Assembly: GCF_008831285.2 (NCBI RefSeq)
Contig: NC_045138.2
Location: 36,385,115 to 36,449,114, forward strand
Reading direction: 5' to 3'
Length of the DNA: 64,000 bases
Source of the DNA: Nymphaea colorata
Lineage: Eukaryota > Streptophyta > Magnoliopsida > Nymphaeales > Nymphaeaceae
The notes below the pieces were generated by a model. It did no database searches, was not told the DNA's origin, and saw only the letters and a program-made list of their open reading frames with translations. Positions 46,100 to 58,715 of this stretch are shown piece after piece. The position numbers and the translations under genes are program-made. Every line of letters begins with the position of its first letter. The stretch's first letter is position 1.

Positions 46100-48744
46100 T
46101 TTAGAGAGAGAGAAAGAGAGAGCCCATAAAATAGGAATATATAACAAAATTTGAGGACAAGAGGTCCCCTAAATACAAAAACAATCGGGAAACAACAAAA
46201 TTACGCAAAAAACACAAGCAGGAGAAACAAATATACAATACAATGCACAGAAAAATAAGAGAGAAGAGGAAAGACGAAACGGCACAGTCACCCAACCGCA
46301 GTCAAGCGGCGGCGCTTTAACCAAATGGCGAACTGGATATCCCTTGCACAAGACGAGCCACAGAATCTGGTGAAGAGAAGGTGCCCCTGAAGACCCTGTT
46401 GTTGCGCTCCCCCCAAATGCGCCACCAATCTGAAATGAGCCACGGCCTCCAGACATTACCCCAGGAAGCAGTCAGGTGGGGGGAAGGACAAAAGAGGAAG
46501 AAAAGACGAATGGATGGTGGGTTTGGAAGATTACTAACAAGGGAAGGCCAAGTAGAAGCAATGACACTAGAGAAAAAAGAGCAAAAAGTAAAAAGGTGGA
46601 CCCGAGACTCAGTCGCAACAAGACATAGGGGACACTGGTTAGCCAAACTGATGTCAAGGCGCTGTAGGTGATCAAAAGTGTTGATATGACCAGTCAGAAG
46701 AAGCCAGACAAAAGCAATGGCTCGAGGAGATGGGCCAGGAGACCAAAGAGACCGGGGGGGAGTGACGCGACAGAAGGACCAAAGGAGGCCAGGTAGCAAG
46801 AAGAAAAAGTGAACTCACGGGTAGGTGAAAGGGGCCAGGATGGGGACGTGAACGATGAGAGGTCAGCAAGGCGGAGGAAAAGAGGAAGGACAGAAAGCAT
46901 GTCGGACCAAAAGTGAGAGGGAGAGATGTGAGATATAGAACTATGCCAGACGCTAGGGGAAGGCAGGTCGAATTTTGAACTAATGAATTGGGTGATGGGA
47001 GAATGTTCAGTAGCTAACCGCCACCACCAAGAACACAGGGAAGACTCGCAAGCCCGACTAAGGTTGGTAACCCCAGCACCCCCAAGAAGACGCGGAAAGG
47101 TAACCACATCCCAATGCGCAAGGCGATCTGAAGGTCGATCACCATCCCAAATAAACTTACGAATAAGCTTATCAAACCTACGCAAGACAGCCACAGGAGG
47201 CCGAACGGCAGACAAAACATGGAGAGAAACCGACGCAAGGCAGTGCTTTGTCAAAGTAATCCGACCTGGAAGAGAAAGCAGCTTTCTCTGCCAACACTGA
47301 AGGCGATTCGTAAGCTTCTGCTCCACCCCATCCCAAAAAGAAGGAGCAGGAGGCGACAACGTAATCTGAAGCCCCAGATAGTCCATGGGCAGGCTAGTAG
47401 CCTTACACCCAAAGCAAGCTTCCGCGAGAAGTACCGTGGCCGGATCCGCGTGAATGAGGGAGAGGTGACACTTGGCGGAATTGATAGAAAGACCCGAGAT
47501 GAGCTCAAAGACCCGAAGGATGAGCCACGTTCTCACAACCTGCTGGCGAGAAGCACTGCCGAACAGGAGAAAATCATCAACATACTGAAGGGTGGAGAAG
47601 GACGGTAAGTGGGGGAGCGAATGAGGTGTGAGGAAGCCAACGACCGTTGCGTGATGGAAAAGCGCAGAAAAGCTCTCAGCAACCAAGTTGAAAAGCAAGG
47701 GCGATAACGGGCAACCTTGACGGAGGCCACGCTCGAGACAGAAGAAATCACCACACTTCCCATTGAAGGTGACCGCAAGCTGGGCCCCAGTGACAAGCGA
47801 TATGATTCACTGCCTAAACGAAGGACCAAACGCAAGACGGGTGAGGAGGTCAGAAAGGAACTCCCAACTAACCGAGTCAAAAGCCTTAGAGATGTCCAAC
47901 TTCAGGATGAATGAAGGTAGCCGTAGACAGTAAAGGGAGTGAACAACCTCATTGGCTAGGACAACCGCGTCCTGCAGACGCCGACCCTTGACAAAAGCAA
48001 CCTGGAAGAGGTTAATGACTGAAGGCATGACAGGCGCAAGCCGCATAGAGAGCAACTTAGCAATAATCTTGTACGGCGTGCCTAGGATGGAGATCGGGCG
48101 AAAGTGGGTGACGTCCGTAGGGTTAGGGCGCTTAGGCACCAGGACGCAGGTAGTTTGATTGAATTTCTTTAGGAAAATAGAATTGGAGGCGAACTCATCA
48201 CAAAACGCAAACACATCCGCACTACAAACCTCCCAAAAAGTACGAAAAAATTCGACTGGGAAACCATCAATGCCAGGCGCCTTACCCGAGCCAAGGGCCC
48301 AGACCGCGTTCTTGATCTCTTGGTGTTGAAGGGCCGCTCAAGAGCGATCGCACAAGAGACAGAGAGAGAGGAGAGGTGAAAACCCGGCAGCGTGGCACGG
48401 AAGCGAAGAGGTTTAGAGTAGAAATCCTGGAAATGAGCGCTCAGGGCCGAGAGGATGTCATCACCAAGAAAAATCCTGCCCCCGATACCCATGGACTGGA
48501 GCAACGTCTGACGGCGCCTCTGAGAGGCGGCCAAGTTGAAGAATCTAGAGTTCTGGTTCCCATGCGCGAGCCAACCCAACCTAGAGCGTTGCTGCCAATG
48601 GATAGACTCTCTAATCCGCCACTCCTGGGCAAGACACTGCAGACAAAAAAGACGGAAAGACTGATTCGCAGAAATATTATGAGAGGCCTGAAAAAAGTTC
48701 TAGCGTCGGATCACGGCCAAGCTAGACAGTTGATTTTTCGGTAA
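46100..48744 (-). mobile_element. 5'-truncated LINE (non-LTR retrotransposon), degenerate
   Basis: Minus-strand frames recover, in order: the RT N-terminal segment (SRLGWLAHGNQNSRFFNLAA), FRPISILGTPYKIIAKLLS, KLDISKAFDSVSWEFLSDLL, the catalytic LQYVDDFLLFGSAS (about 47590-47560), KLIRKFIWDGD and a zf-RVT end (LANQCPLCLVATESRVHLFT). Frameshifts near 48330 and 47700 and others split the protein, so it is inactive. The endonuclease domain that should precede RT is absent, and similarity starts abruptly at about 48744, as in 5'-truncated LINE insertions. The 3' UTR reaches roughly 46100; no clean poly(A) tail is visible. It sits in the upstream flank of CYP75A copy 3 and has no counterpart upstream of copy 2. 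Confidence 0.9.
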
Positions 48745-49089
48745 TATGCAACAACTAATGAAAGAAGTTGACGTAACACCTTCAATAAATCATGTAGCTG
48801 AGATAGGGTGACGAGGAGAGCAATTACCTCATCATGACGTGCCTATTGCTCTCAAGTCATTGACGGTGTACGGATTCCATTCGATGAAGACTCCTCCGCT
48901 AATATGCCGGCGGCGGCTTTGGAGTTGTTGTGTTTAGCAGTCTAGTAGCTGAGAGGAAGGTGGACAGATGTGATGGGCCCAACACTTTTCACTCACATGC
49001 CTGGATATGCCTTCCTTCACTTACTAGAATGGAGAAATTGGCCAACTGGGAGGGGTGGCCTGCAATTGTATTGTGGTGCACCAGGTTCG

Positions 49090-49121
<32 letters not shown>

Positions 49122-49487
49122 AAGAATACAAAAAATAAGTGAGACTGGTATGAACAATTGTTTAGAGTGATCCAAATGAGCCGTCAAAATTTTTTTCAAG
49201 AGCCCACCAAACAGTTCAGTCTCGAATTCTGGTGAAATTAAATTGAACTTGAATCTAAAAAATACATTACATAAATAAATTTTTTTAATTTTTTTAATAT
49301 ATATTTTTTTCAATTAATTAGCCTTCTGGGCCTCTGGCCCTGCAAATGACTTAGTGTGAAAAAAAAAATTAGGGGACTGATGTTAGCAATTGCCTCCATT
49401 GACTTACGTGTGGCTCCACCGAATCTTTCTATAAGATGCTTAGCAATAGGAAGAAGTTATTATTCCATAAATTTGTTCCCAAAAATA
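48745..49487. other. intergenic DNA after the LINE
   Basis: AT-rich, with an (AT)n tract at 49090-49116. No gene is recognised. Confidence 0.4.
49090..49116. repeat. (AT)n microsatellite
   Basis: About 13 AT units between the LINE and the right segmental duplication. Confidence 0.9.
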
Positions 49488-51015
49488 TAGTTTGCCCCCA
49501 ATCAAAAAACCCACGAATGGCGGAGACGCAACTTGTTGGCCTTGTTTCTGGCCACCTTTAACATGTCAGTCCTCCTTTTTAAGGCCATAACTTTGGAATC
49601 TTGTGAAAATTTAGCCCACAACTGTGAAATGAAACCCACAATATCTCTGCGAGGAAAGCTTCTAAAGTTTTTGCCCTTGTTATTTAGTTAGCATAGAGTT
49701 TGAAAGGTTGGAAGGTTTAATATATTAAGCAAATGTTTAGTGTTTGAAAAAAGAAAAGGAGAAGGATAAAATATCCCAACTCGAGTCGGATAGATATATC
49801 TATAGGACCCTACCTAGCTACTCTTGGGTTAGATAAGCACTCGTTTTGTACCACTGCTGCTCATATCGACAGTCTGGTTGTGGGAATATTTTTCTGCAAA
49901 AACACGACTAAACAGCAACCTTTCAATTTTATTTATTTTTTTTCATTCACAGCCACCTGAACCTCACGTACGTTTACAACGTGTATGTCAGAAAGTGAGG
50001 ACGGTGGATTATAATTCCGTTTGATCTCCCATCAGCAGAGGTTATATGAAGCTGTTTGTTATTTTTATAATTTAAAAAATGTACAATCTTAATATATATA
50101 TATATATAAATAAGAAAAAAAACCGTCGAAAAAGAAGCGTCAATGTCACATGGACACACTACTGCAAATTGAGCTGATTAGTCAGAGCATCTGCAGTGGG
50201 CGTCCAACACTTCTGCATTTTCATCATACATCTTTTAAGAAGGGCCTTCAATTTCTCTTGGCAACTTGGCTCTGTCAAACTGTCGAGGCATTCAACTGGA
50301 TTGCCAGGTTGGATATATATGATGTGATGTGAACAGATTCGAGTGTATGACAAAGAAATTTGAAAGGACTGATGTCAATAGTTGCCCACAGTGACCCAAG
50401 GCTCCACCATAATTTTTAAAAGATGTTTAGCAATGGAAAGATGTTACTATTGTATAAATCTGTTTTAAAAATTGAGTTTATCCTCAATTTTGGTGGCCAA
50501 GTAAAGTTCAAAGAACCCACGTATGGCCGGGAAACCAACTTGTTTTTCGCCACCTTTCACATGTCAGTCCTCCTTTTTATGGCCATAACATTTCAATTCA
50601 ACTGTGTGAAAGTTTAGTCCGCAACTGTGAAATGAAACCCACAATATCTCTCGGCAGAGGAAAGCTTTTAGAGCTCGAAGACCTCGGTCATTGTTTCATG
50701 GTCAATTTAAAAATTGTTAATAAAGAAAAAAAAAAAACTGCCGCCACTTACTTTAAAGGTTTGATGAAAACTCTCTGCAAACTAAACTGAACCGCCAATA
50801 CGACCCATCTTGTCCCGAGGGGATGGAGACACTGGAAACGGTGACGGAGAAGGATGGCCGGCTTCGTGGCCCCCTTATCTTGGAAAAACAGGCACCAGCT
50901 AGCTCTTCTTCTCAAGCGGTGAGCCACGCGACTCATTTCCTGCAGGCCACGCCAGTTCACTGGTCAAGGCCCGCAGCGTGGTGGGTACTGACGGCCAGCG
51001 GAAAGCAAGCAAGCG
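49488..51015 (+). repeat. direct segmental duplication, right copy
   Basis: Counterpart of 34075-36560. It contains two R1 units (49488-49680, 50468-50670), matching linker blocks around 49.85-50.29 kb, and the GC-richer end at 50.82-51.01 kb. The left copy is longer because of extra AT-rich DNA. Confidence 0.8.
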
Positions 51016-53623
51016 GGGGATAATGGCAAAGGTCGACCGTCAGCCCTCCGCATAGCCCTCCAGCTTTTTTCCGTTTTAAAAAATAATTGTAATTTAAGGC
51101 TACAATTTGGTTATTTGGACGTCCGTGTGAATATTTCTGTGTTGAGAGAGAAGCGATTGTTTGAGAAATAGAGGAAAAAAAGTTAAGCGCATGCAGTGCA
51201 CCATGATTCGCTCGTTCGCCCGCCAGCCTCTCATAAATTTTTTCTACTCCATTTCCCATAATGGAAGGCCCACAGAGCCGACCCAGTAGATCTAAATCCA
51301 AAACACTAGCCGCAAATCCAAGTTCAAACTGGATCCAAATCAAGTCCCATTCTTTTGGTTAATCTGGATTCGGAGATTACCTGATGTTATTACTGTATCC
51401 AACAAAAAACTTACCACGGACATACATTCTACATAGAGAAGCTGCATTCAGAATCAACTATTCAACTACGCCGATTTTGTAAGATGCGAAGTAGCCCCAA
51501 GGGAAACAAAATTCCAGCAAACGATCCGAACACATCCCCAGCACCCATGTATTTTCTTAATGACCCCCAACTCCACAAATCACGTATCTAATTATACGTA
51601 ATTTTTGTGAGTGTAACAAGGAGAATAAAGATATAACTGAACTTGGTAATTTGGCATATGGTAGCTACGAGACTATGCTCATGCTGCACAACGGAAACGG
51701 TCCAACTTCGAGGACAAACAATCTCAAATCTAAAACCAAATCCTGCAAGTTCCAAAACTTTGCAGATTTCTTAACGCTCCAAGATAAGAGGTAGACAAGC
51801 AAGGTAACCCTCCACTAAGTGAGCAACCTAGACTTGACCTCACCGAACAGAAGGCCGTAAAAGGAGTCGAATTCATTCCTCATACATTGCACAAACAAAG
51901 AAAAGAGATGTCACCACAAGGATTTGCCAGGAACAGGCAGACACGGACACGCCACTCATCAAGGATCAGGAAGATGGAATCTCCTCTCATACGACACAAA
52001 GCGAATAGCCTTCTGATTCGACAGTATCAAAAGGAGCAAGCGAAAGGAACAGGATATGCTGCGACAACATTATCCTGGCAGAATAATGACCAAATAACGA
52101 CAGAATGGTAGCGTATATTCAGTGGCAAAATCTTGGATGGCTTCACATATCAGAAAAAAAAAACACTACAAACTGATTTTCAGCAAAAATGTGGCAAAAG
52201 ATCCACATGAAAGCAGATCTTTAGACATCCAAGCGCTTAATAGATTGAGACTCGAAATCGAAGTGGAGGATGGATGTTATTTGGGGAAACCAAGTTCCTA
52301 GAACAAAAGCGCAGAAAACCACCTTTCTCAAATCAAATTCAGAGCATGAACAAGTTCCTATTGCTGGTTGAAGACAAGGAATTAACCCCCCTTCTCAGAT
52401 ACTTGCACAGATGAGCCACTTCCAGGCTTACCAACAAGATCTATCTTTCCTCTTCCAGAGTTAGAAAAAAAATGTCTCTCCACCTAATATCACCAACACA
52501 AAATACGGTTTCCTTCCCACAAAATTACCCCCCCACCCAAAAAAAAAACACACACACACACCAAACCCAAAAAAAAAAAAAAAGAAGAAAGGAGCCTTTT
52601 CAGAAAAAAAAAAAAAGAAAACGAAATAAGATGCAGACTGTGATAAAAAAGAGACTACAAACTTGACAGGAATTAGCGGGTAAGATACTTCGAAGGAAGA
52701 GAGAATGTACAGACCAAGCGAAAGCAGATAAAATGATCATCAACAAGAAGAACAACCTTATTCAAATTCAATTGCACGCCCCCGGCTTGAGCCTATAGTA
52801 AGCGACATTACATGCAAGGAAAAGCAAAACCCAGTATATCACCATTTAGAACATCACAAATGATTCTTAAGCGTAGATAATCTCGTCAAAGAACACTCAT
52901 ACCAAACATCACATCAGTGAACACATTAAATCATCGTAAGATACATTCGACTGATCAATGCTAGACTCGAACCAAGAAATACAAAAAGGGATAGATTTCC
53001 CCTCAACTACCCCATATGAGTTCCAACCTAAACTACTTGTCGCCACAGGAAAGTCCTAGCCTCAAAATCCCAATTGTCCAGAAACACGATCATCCAATTC
53101 CAACCAACAGAACAGAGAAGACTAATCTCGGAACCGCCCCAATAAACCCAAACCAGAAACATCATGATAACACACAAAAAAATTGGACTACAAAATCCAC
53201 GAGAAAACCCTAATTTCACCAGCAAACAAAATCAATTCCAACCACTACGAGGATACTGCATCCAAACTAATGATTAACGGCCCATGGACAAGCAATCGAA
53301 ACGCCGAACCTGATGAGTAAAACCCTTGAAACAACAAAGCAAAAGAAAGGCCAAAGCAATGTAGAACCCTAATTTCCTTCATCAATTAATATCCAATCCT
53401 ACAAGAACAAGGTCCCGTATTAGCACGAAACCCTAGAAAAGACAAAGAGGATACAAAAGCCTCTATTTCCAGGAGTTCCTAACTTCCATATACAAGCACA
53501 TAGTCCGACCCAATTCAAGAAAATCCCTAACAGGGGACACCCATAAGGAGGAAGAAGGGGAAAAAGCAGAGGTGTGGGTAAAACCAACTAATTCCGGTTG
53601 CCGTTATGGTCGATCGGGAGGAC
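51016..53623. other. intergenic DNA and 3' flank of SF3B6
   Basis: A-rich on the plus strand, with long A runs at 52.5-52.6 kb. Several ACCCTAATTT and AACCCTAGAAAA motifs occur at 53.2-53.45 kb; these are common in plant leaders, but no plus-strand coding exon follows. Part may be the long 3' UTR of the minus-strand gene. No gene is recognised. Confidence 0.4.
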
Positions 53624-53995
53624 CTACTTGTCCTTGGAGATGCCGTACTTCTCCTGCATGCGCGCGAGCTCGTCCTCCTTCTTCTTCTGGTCGACCTTCT
53701 TGGTCATCTTGGCCTGCTGGTAGTAGAGGACAATGAGGTAGCGATTGGCGACGTTGAAGCCGGAGAGGTGGTCGACGGCCGTCTTGGCGTCGTAGATGTC
53801 CTCGTAGACGACGAAGGCCGTCCCCCTCGTCTCCTTGCTGGTGCCCACCCGGATCTGCCGGATGGCCCCGTACTTGCCGAAGATGTCGTACATCTCCTCG
53901 CTCGAGATGTTGAAGGGCAAGTTCCTCACGTACAGCACCCTGTTCACCTCCGGCGGCAGCCGAGTGTTCCCCTTCCGCAAGCTGATCGTCGCCAT
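53624..53995 (-). CDS. SF3B6: splicing factor 3B subunit 6 (p14/SF3b14a-like)
   Basis: U2 snRNP SF3b subunit that sits at the branch-point adenosine and contacts SF3B1. A single uninterrupted exon gives 123 residues, the normal size for the family. One RRM spans about 19-93, with RNP2-like VLYVRNLPF and RNP1-like RGTAFVVYE; the linker [16 protein letters not shown] is characteristic of p14. The C-terminus [14 protein letters not shown] matches the conserved end. Start: the first ATG ([10 protein letters not shown]) after a GA-rich leader. The strongly GC-rich coding sequence creates long antisense open frames that should be ignored. It is a housekeeping nuclear gene with no link to neighbours. 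An intronless form could reflect an ancestral state or retroposition. Confidence 0.95.
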   Translation of the reverse strand: MATISLRKGNTRLPPEVNRVLYVRNLPFNISSEEMYDIFGKYGAIRQIRVGTSKETRGTAFVVYEDIYDAKTAVDHLSGFNVANRYLIVLYYQQAKMTKKVDQKKKEDELARMQEKYGISKDK

Positions 53996-54339
53996 CTCTC
54001 CCTCCCTCTCGCCTTCTCACCTTCTCCGACCTCGGTTTCTAAAATGTTAATAGGGGTTAGGACAAAAGTAGGACGCGGCCGAACTCTGGTCCGTGATCTT
54101 GGTTCTCACTGGAGGAAGGATTTAGGTCGGTTACTCCGTTATACGAACTCGCAGTACTTTACAGGGACACGTGAACATGACACGATTCACGAATAATATT
54201 TATAAGAGGGGGAGAAGATAAATTGTATAGGCAAGTGGTGTGCCATTTTTTTTTTATTTTCATAAGGTCAAAGTCACGCCCTTCTTTTTAGGACTAAAGT
54301 CATTTCGAAGTTTGAATTTTCTTATAATACATCTTTATC

Positions 54340-54472
54340 TTGTAGATACCATCATTTACAGTTTAAATAAATAGTCCTTATGATAATCTAATTAAATAGT
54401 ATCTATAAGAATCGAACTGTACAAGGTTTATAAAAACTCTAAACCAATCAATTATACCACACCCTTTAAAAC
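54340..54472 (-). mobile_element. candidate tRNA-derived SINE
   Basis: On the minus strand an A-box-like GTGGTATAATTGATTGG (54460-54444) precedes a B-box-like AGTTCGATTC (54418-54409) at tRNA-like spacing. No intact cloverleaf is evident. Its relation to the candidate at 7.6 kb and its exact ends are unknown. Confidence 0.35.
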
Positions 54473-55468
54473 AAGCGATATATGATTTAGATTATTACCT
54501 AATGATCGCAACATAACGTTTGTGCTATGTTATAGGAATACTTTCATTTTGACCGGCTCGTGTTGTATAATCCCGTACATGAAACCATATTTTGAACTTC
54601 GTGAAGATTGTGGTATGTACGCTAATTATATAATACCCCCAAAGTTTGAATAATACCAATCTATTTTCCTGTGTCGACTAAATTATGTTAAGTTTCGAAA
54701 AGTGAATGTCCATCATTGGATGAATCGATTGGACACCCTACTTTTGAGATAGGAGAACCGGTTATGGCGGATCCGGCAATATGGTGTTTAACCAACACAG
54801 CAGAAAAGCTAAACAAGGTTAACGTGGCTTCATATCGACGCATATTGGCCAATTTGTATCGTAAGTCGTACAAGTTTATATCTTTTTGAATTGTATGGCT
54901 CAAAATTCAAATATTTTGTCTTATTTTTATATTTGAAAATCAAAACAAGGTGACATGAACTGCTACGTAATTATCATAGTGATCGATATTGAGCAAGCCA
55001 ATATGACACCAGTGCCGATTTTTACGACGTTACACCTCTAGTTAAGGGGCCATTGCTTGTTCATCTCTTTCTTTCTCGTAGCTAACGGGATCTAGCGACT
55101 CCATACCATTCCAAATGGGTCTTTCCAATTGCCTTCGTAATAATGTAATATAAACGACGCCAATATAGAAATAGGAACTGGTTTAAAGGAAATGATATCT
55201 AATAATGTATGAGCAGGGTTGATTTTAGAGGTGGAGATACCGAGGTTGAGGTCCAATCTGAAACTTCAATTTATATGTTGGATCTATGTATTTCTAAGCA
55301 GGAACGAAACCAAGGGGGTGCCGGCAGGAGCCCTGAGCACAACCGAGTCTCGTGTTGTTGTTGGCTGACATACTGCATTTTACTTTCAATTAATAAGTAC
55401 TTTTCAACCGCACCATATCTGATTAGGTTCGGGTATTATTGGGGCCCTGACTCCCGAAAAACCAGACC

Positions 55469-55495
55469 TCTCTCTCTCTCTCTCTCTCTCTCTCT
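55469..55495. repeat. (CT)n microsatellite
   Basis: About 13 CT units upstream of the NOI gene. Confidence 0.95.
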
Positions 55496-55710
55496 AACCG
55501 AACCGCCAACCGCCAGGTTTGCTTGAGAACGTCGGGTTCTCCTCTTCCATGAGCGCTGTCGATTGGGAACCACCCAATCTTCTGGCGGACCGCCGCTCGC
55601 TCCCCCAAAAACAGACCCTTTCTGTTCGTCTTCCTTTTTAACCCTCTCCTCAACGTCCTCCAACTTGCCATCTCCCATTGCCAGCCTGCACGCCCATTCT
55701 TTCCCAGGAC

Positions 55711-57149
55711 ATGGATCAGAGAATGGAGGTACAGAGCACCCCTCTTTCTCTCTGTCCCTCTCCCCCCGTACCAACTATGATTCATCAAAATGTGAGCAAG
55801 GGGTTACCATGTTCATGGCTGAAGATGACCAATTTATGTTTTATGATTTGTTCTGATAGATACTTGGCGCATCTTGCTTTAGTAGTAACGCTGCCAACCT
55901 TGTTGCCTAAACCGTGGTCATTGTGGATGCGCTAAACGTGAAACAGCGATCAATTCAGAAGATTTGTTCTTTGTGTTATTAGCAAGATAGTGGCAGTTCT
56001 TCCTCGTTCTCTTTTGTACCTAAATGTTGTCTACCTGTGATTCTGCAGGACAAGCCGTGGATGGCTGTTCCGCAGTTCGGCGGGTGGGATCAGAAGTCGG
56101 GCTCGCCGGATTACTCGATGGTCTTCTCGCGGGCGAGGGCAAACCGCAAGCAGGTGAAGACCACCATCAACAGGGCAAGCCTCGGCACTGAAGAGGAACT
56201 CAAGGCGCTGCAGCAGCGTGATGGTGACCACCATCAGCCGGTAGTTTTCTATTACCCTCTTCTGTTTTATCGTCTCTTACGTTTTACAACTGCTTCTGAA
56301 TTGATCGCTATTTCATGGTCTAAATTTTATAAGCACACACACACACGCTGCCACTATACCAACCCCACACATGCCAAATACAAGCCAAGACAATTGGATC
56401 TTCTTCAACATGAGAAGTTACTGGCCATAGCTGAACTACTGAGACTTAGTCGGATAATATCCGGTGGCCTCCACCTGTAGTTTGGGAGGGAGGAAGGGGG
56501 TACAGGCCTCCCAATCCAACCAATCGACCTCCAAAAGTGACGGATGACTGGTTAACTCTTAATATTTAAGGAAATTTAGAAGAGCATATGAATTATCCTA
56601 TTGTTGGAATTCCACGGTGTACATCAAAATCTGATGAAAAAAGCAAAGATGTTTATGAGCTTTGAAAAGCATACCAATTTAAGAATGTAGATTTTTAAAA
56701 ACCTTATACTTACATGGATACATGAGCTTACCTCAAAAATATCTAGTCCCACGTCAAAAATCATGTAAAACAAATAGCTAATTCATATAAAGACGAGCAT
56801 TTCACATATAGCATTTCATATAATTGTAGCATGTAGGCTGAACTTGGACAATTAGAACTTCAAAAGGGAAAGAGAGTCACCACGGTTTGCACCACAAACT
56901 TTTATGAAGAACCAATGACCAGTCATAATTTTGAGGAAATAATCACCTATTTGTGTGTTTTAGTGTGCCTTTATATTTTTAGTTTTGGATGTGATGAGCA
57001 GGCAAATGCAAATCAACAGTCATTTTATAGATATACTTTTAGTTAAGGACTTGATGTGGATAACTGAAATATTAATTTAGCTCCTAAGGTTCCTTGTTCA
57101 CTTGCAGAGAAAGAAGATATTCACGTATTTATGCTGCATGAGGGCATAA
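55711..57149 (+). CDS. NOI/RIN4-domain small protein
   Basis: Small plant immune-regulatory family related to the C-terminal NOI domain of RIN4, usually plasma-membrane attached. Three phase-0 exons give 83 residues: 55711-55728 (MDQRME), 56049-56240 and 57108-57149. Exon 2 carries the NOI core VPQFGGWD, the site type cleaved by the bacterial protease AvrRpt2 in this family, followed by DYSMVFSRAR. Exon 3 is only 14 codons, RKKIFTYLCCMRA and stop. This is the classic basic-plus-CC tail used for palmitoylation. All four splice borders are GT/AG. Exons 1 and 3 are too short for simple open-frame searches and were found by reading the splice sites. Function as an effector target is inferred from the family. 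Confidence 0.9.
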
Positions 57150-58240
57150 ACATACTGGACTCTCTCAGTTATTTAGTCATACTTGATCCATGTCATGCGA
57201 AAGATGTTGAAAAATACTTTTCAATCATCAGATTCAGGCAACTCAGCATAAGAGGTGGCAGCTTTTTGCAGCAAAACAGTGCATTGTTTCTGGAATTTAG
57301 AACTTACATATGAATGACTTCTGCTGAATTTTCTTTTGGATCATGTATATGATGTATCAAACTAAGAAACAATCAATGCATATGCTGTTCCTGTATATAC
57401 TAACACCATGGTTTGAGCAAATAAGCAGGAAATACTAAGAACAGCTGCACCAATCAACCAAAAAGGTTCTGTTTAGCCTCATTCAAGCTAGACTGTGCAT
57501 TGTTTCAGTAATTTATAACTAAGCATATATATGAGGCACAGCTGTTCATGCCTCTTTTGGATTACTTATCTGACACACCAAACTATATAAAGATAAAAAG
57601 AGCTAATGCATATCTTATTCCTCGCTCCCATATTCACTAAGATGCAGGGTCTGAGCAGTAGAAACATGCCACAGTTCTAGTAACTACACCAGTCTACAAC
57701 GTTCTCCTTTAAAAGAAATGCTATTCCAATTTGAATTGCGACCCATGGCAAGATTACCGCAATGAAAGCTTCAACAATGTTTCAATATTTTCTTTTACCT
57801 TCTACTGATCAGGAGCATTGGTTGAAGCTAAGCCACTTCGTTTGATGAAGTAATATCAGTGATGACTTCAACGATAAAAAAATGGCAAGGTATTTCAAAT
57901 AATATACCTACATTTTCTGGATTTCCTTCACTCTGATCTTGGACAAGCCATCTCAACCAAAAAATATGCCCGCTTTAGCATTCCATGAAAGATGGGTTTT
58001 ATTCATCAAGCAAGCACCATATATATCTATAGATTTTATACATACCTATAGTTTCTCTTGCCTAAGAAACATTTGAAACTTTGGGTTTGCTATACAAGTG
58101 GACAAACCTGTCAACCAAATCTCACGTGCTGGGAAGCATCTCCCAGATAGTGAGACTTCTGAAACTTTTAGACAGAAAAAACAAGACATTCTAGAATTTC
58201 TGTTGGTTTACATCAAGCATAGGTTATTCTTTTGAAATGA
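57150..58240. other. convergent intergenic region
   Basis: Lies between the 3' ends of the NOI gene and the dihydropyrimidinase gene. It presumably holds both 3' UTRs. Otherwise AT-rich with no recognised feature. Confidence 0.5.
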
Positions 58241-58715
58241 TCATGTGGATGATGAGCTCTTACGCTGCTTAACAGGAGAACGAAGAGACGAAAGATATGC
58301 TAAATCTGCTTTTCTGTTGCCGTCGAATAGATAGCCAAAAGGAGCCATTGGTATATACCTCCCAGAACCAGGTTCGACCTTCAATTCACCATTCTCCCAA
58401 ACAACCTTTCCTCTTGAAATTGTAACTTCAATTTTCCCCTACCCAAAAAAAAGTTCAAAAAGATTCAATTTAAGATGATATCTAACCATGAAGTTTTTTT
58501 TTAAAAAAACACCAATATATACAATGATATTTGAACATTTGATAGCACTAGTATATACCTTGCCTTGCATGCCTTCATAAACATTTGTGTCAGATTTAGA
58601 GTGATGAGTCTGTGCAGATATCTTAAAACTTGAATTTGGGTTCAAAATGATTAAATCTGCATCTGATCCAACCATAATTGCTCCTTTTCTGGGGTAGATA
58701 TTGAATATCTGAGCA
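58241..58715 (-). CDS. PYD2: dihydropyrimidinase, last two exons
   Basis: Second enzyme of reductive pyrimidine breakdown, hydrolysing dihydrouracil and dihydrothymine to N-carbamoyl beta-amino acids. Exon 58715-58559 reads AQIFNIYPRKGAIMVGSDAD, LIILNPNSSFKISAQTHHSK and DTNVYEGMQGK. Exon 58438-58241 continues GKIEVTISRGKVVWENGELK, then SGRYIPMAPFGYLFDG and AYLSSLRSPVKQRKS to TGA. These match the C-terminus of plant dihydropyrimidinases, and the phases fit (the upstream exon begins with one base completing a codon). The preceding exon, which should encode the segment before the CAQIF motif, is not found up to 59547, where a Copia element begins. The missing exons probably lie beyond the right edge, making the element intronic. 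If they do not, this is a truncated gene. Confidence 0.9.

Larger units (their letters stand above)
54050..55710. other. intergenic DNA between SF3B6 and the NOI gene
   Basis: Mostly AT-rich. Holds a candidate SINE (54340-54472) and a (CT)n tract (55469-55495). The last 200 bases are pyrimidine-rich and likely contain the promoter and leader of the NOI gene. Confidence 0.45.

Noticed and set aside
46983..48744. Plus-strand open frames of 96-129 codons in the LINE
   Set aside because: They are antisense to the reverse-transcriptase frames and Arg/Lys-rich by composition.
53606..54196. 196-codon plus-strand open frame over SF3B6
   Set aside because: Antisense shadow of the GC-rich SF3B6 exon. 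The minus strand encodes a full canonical RRM protein.
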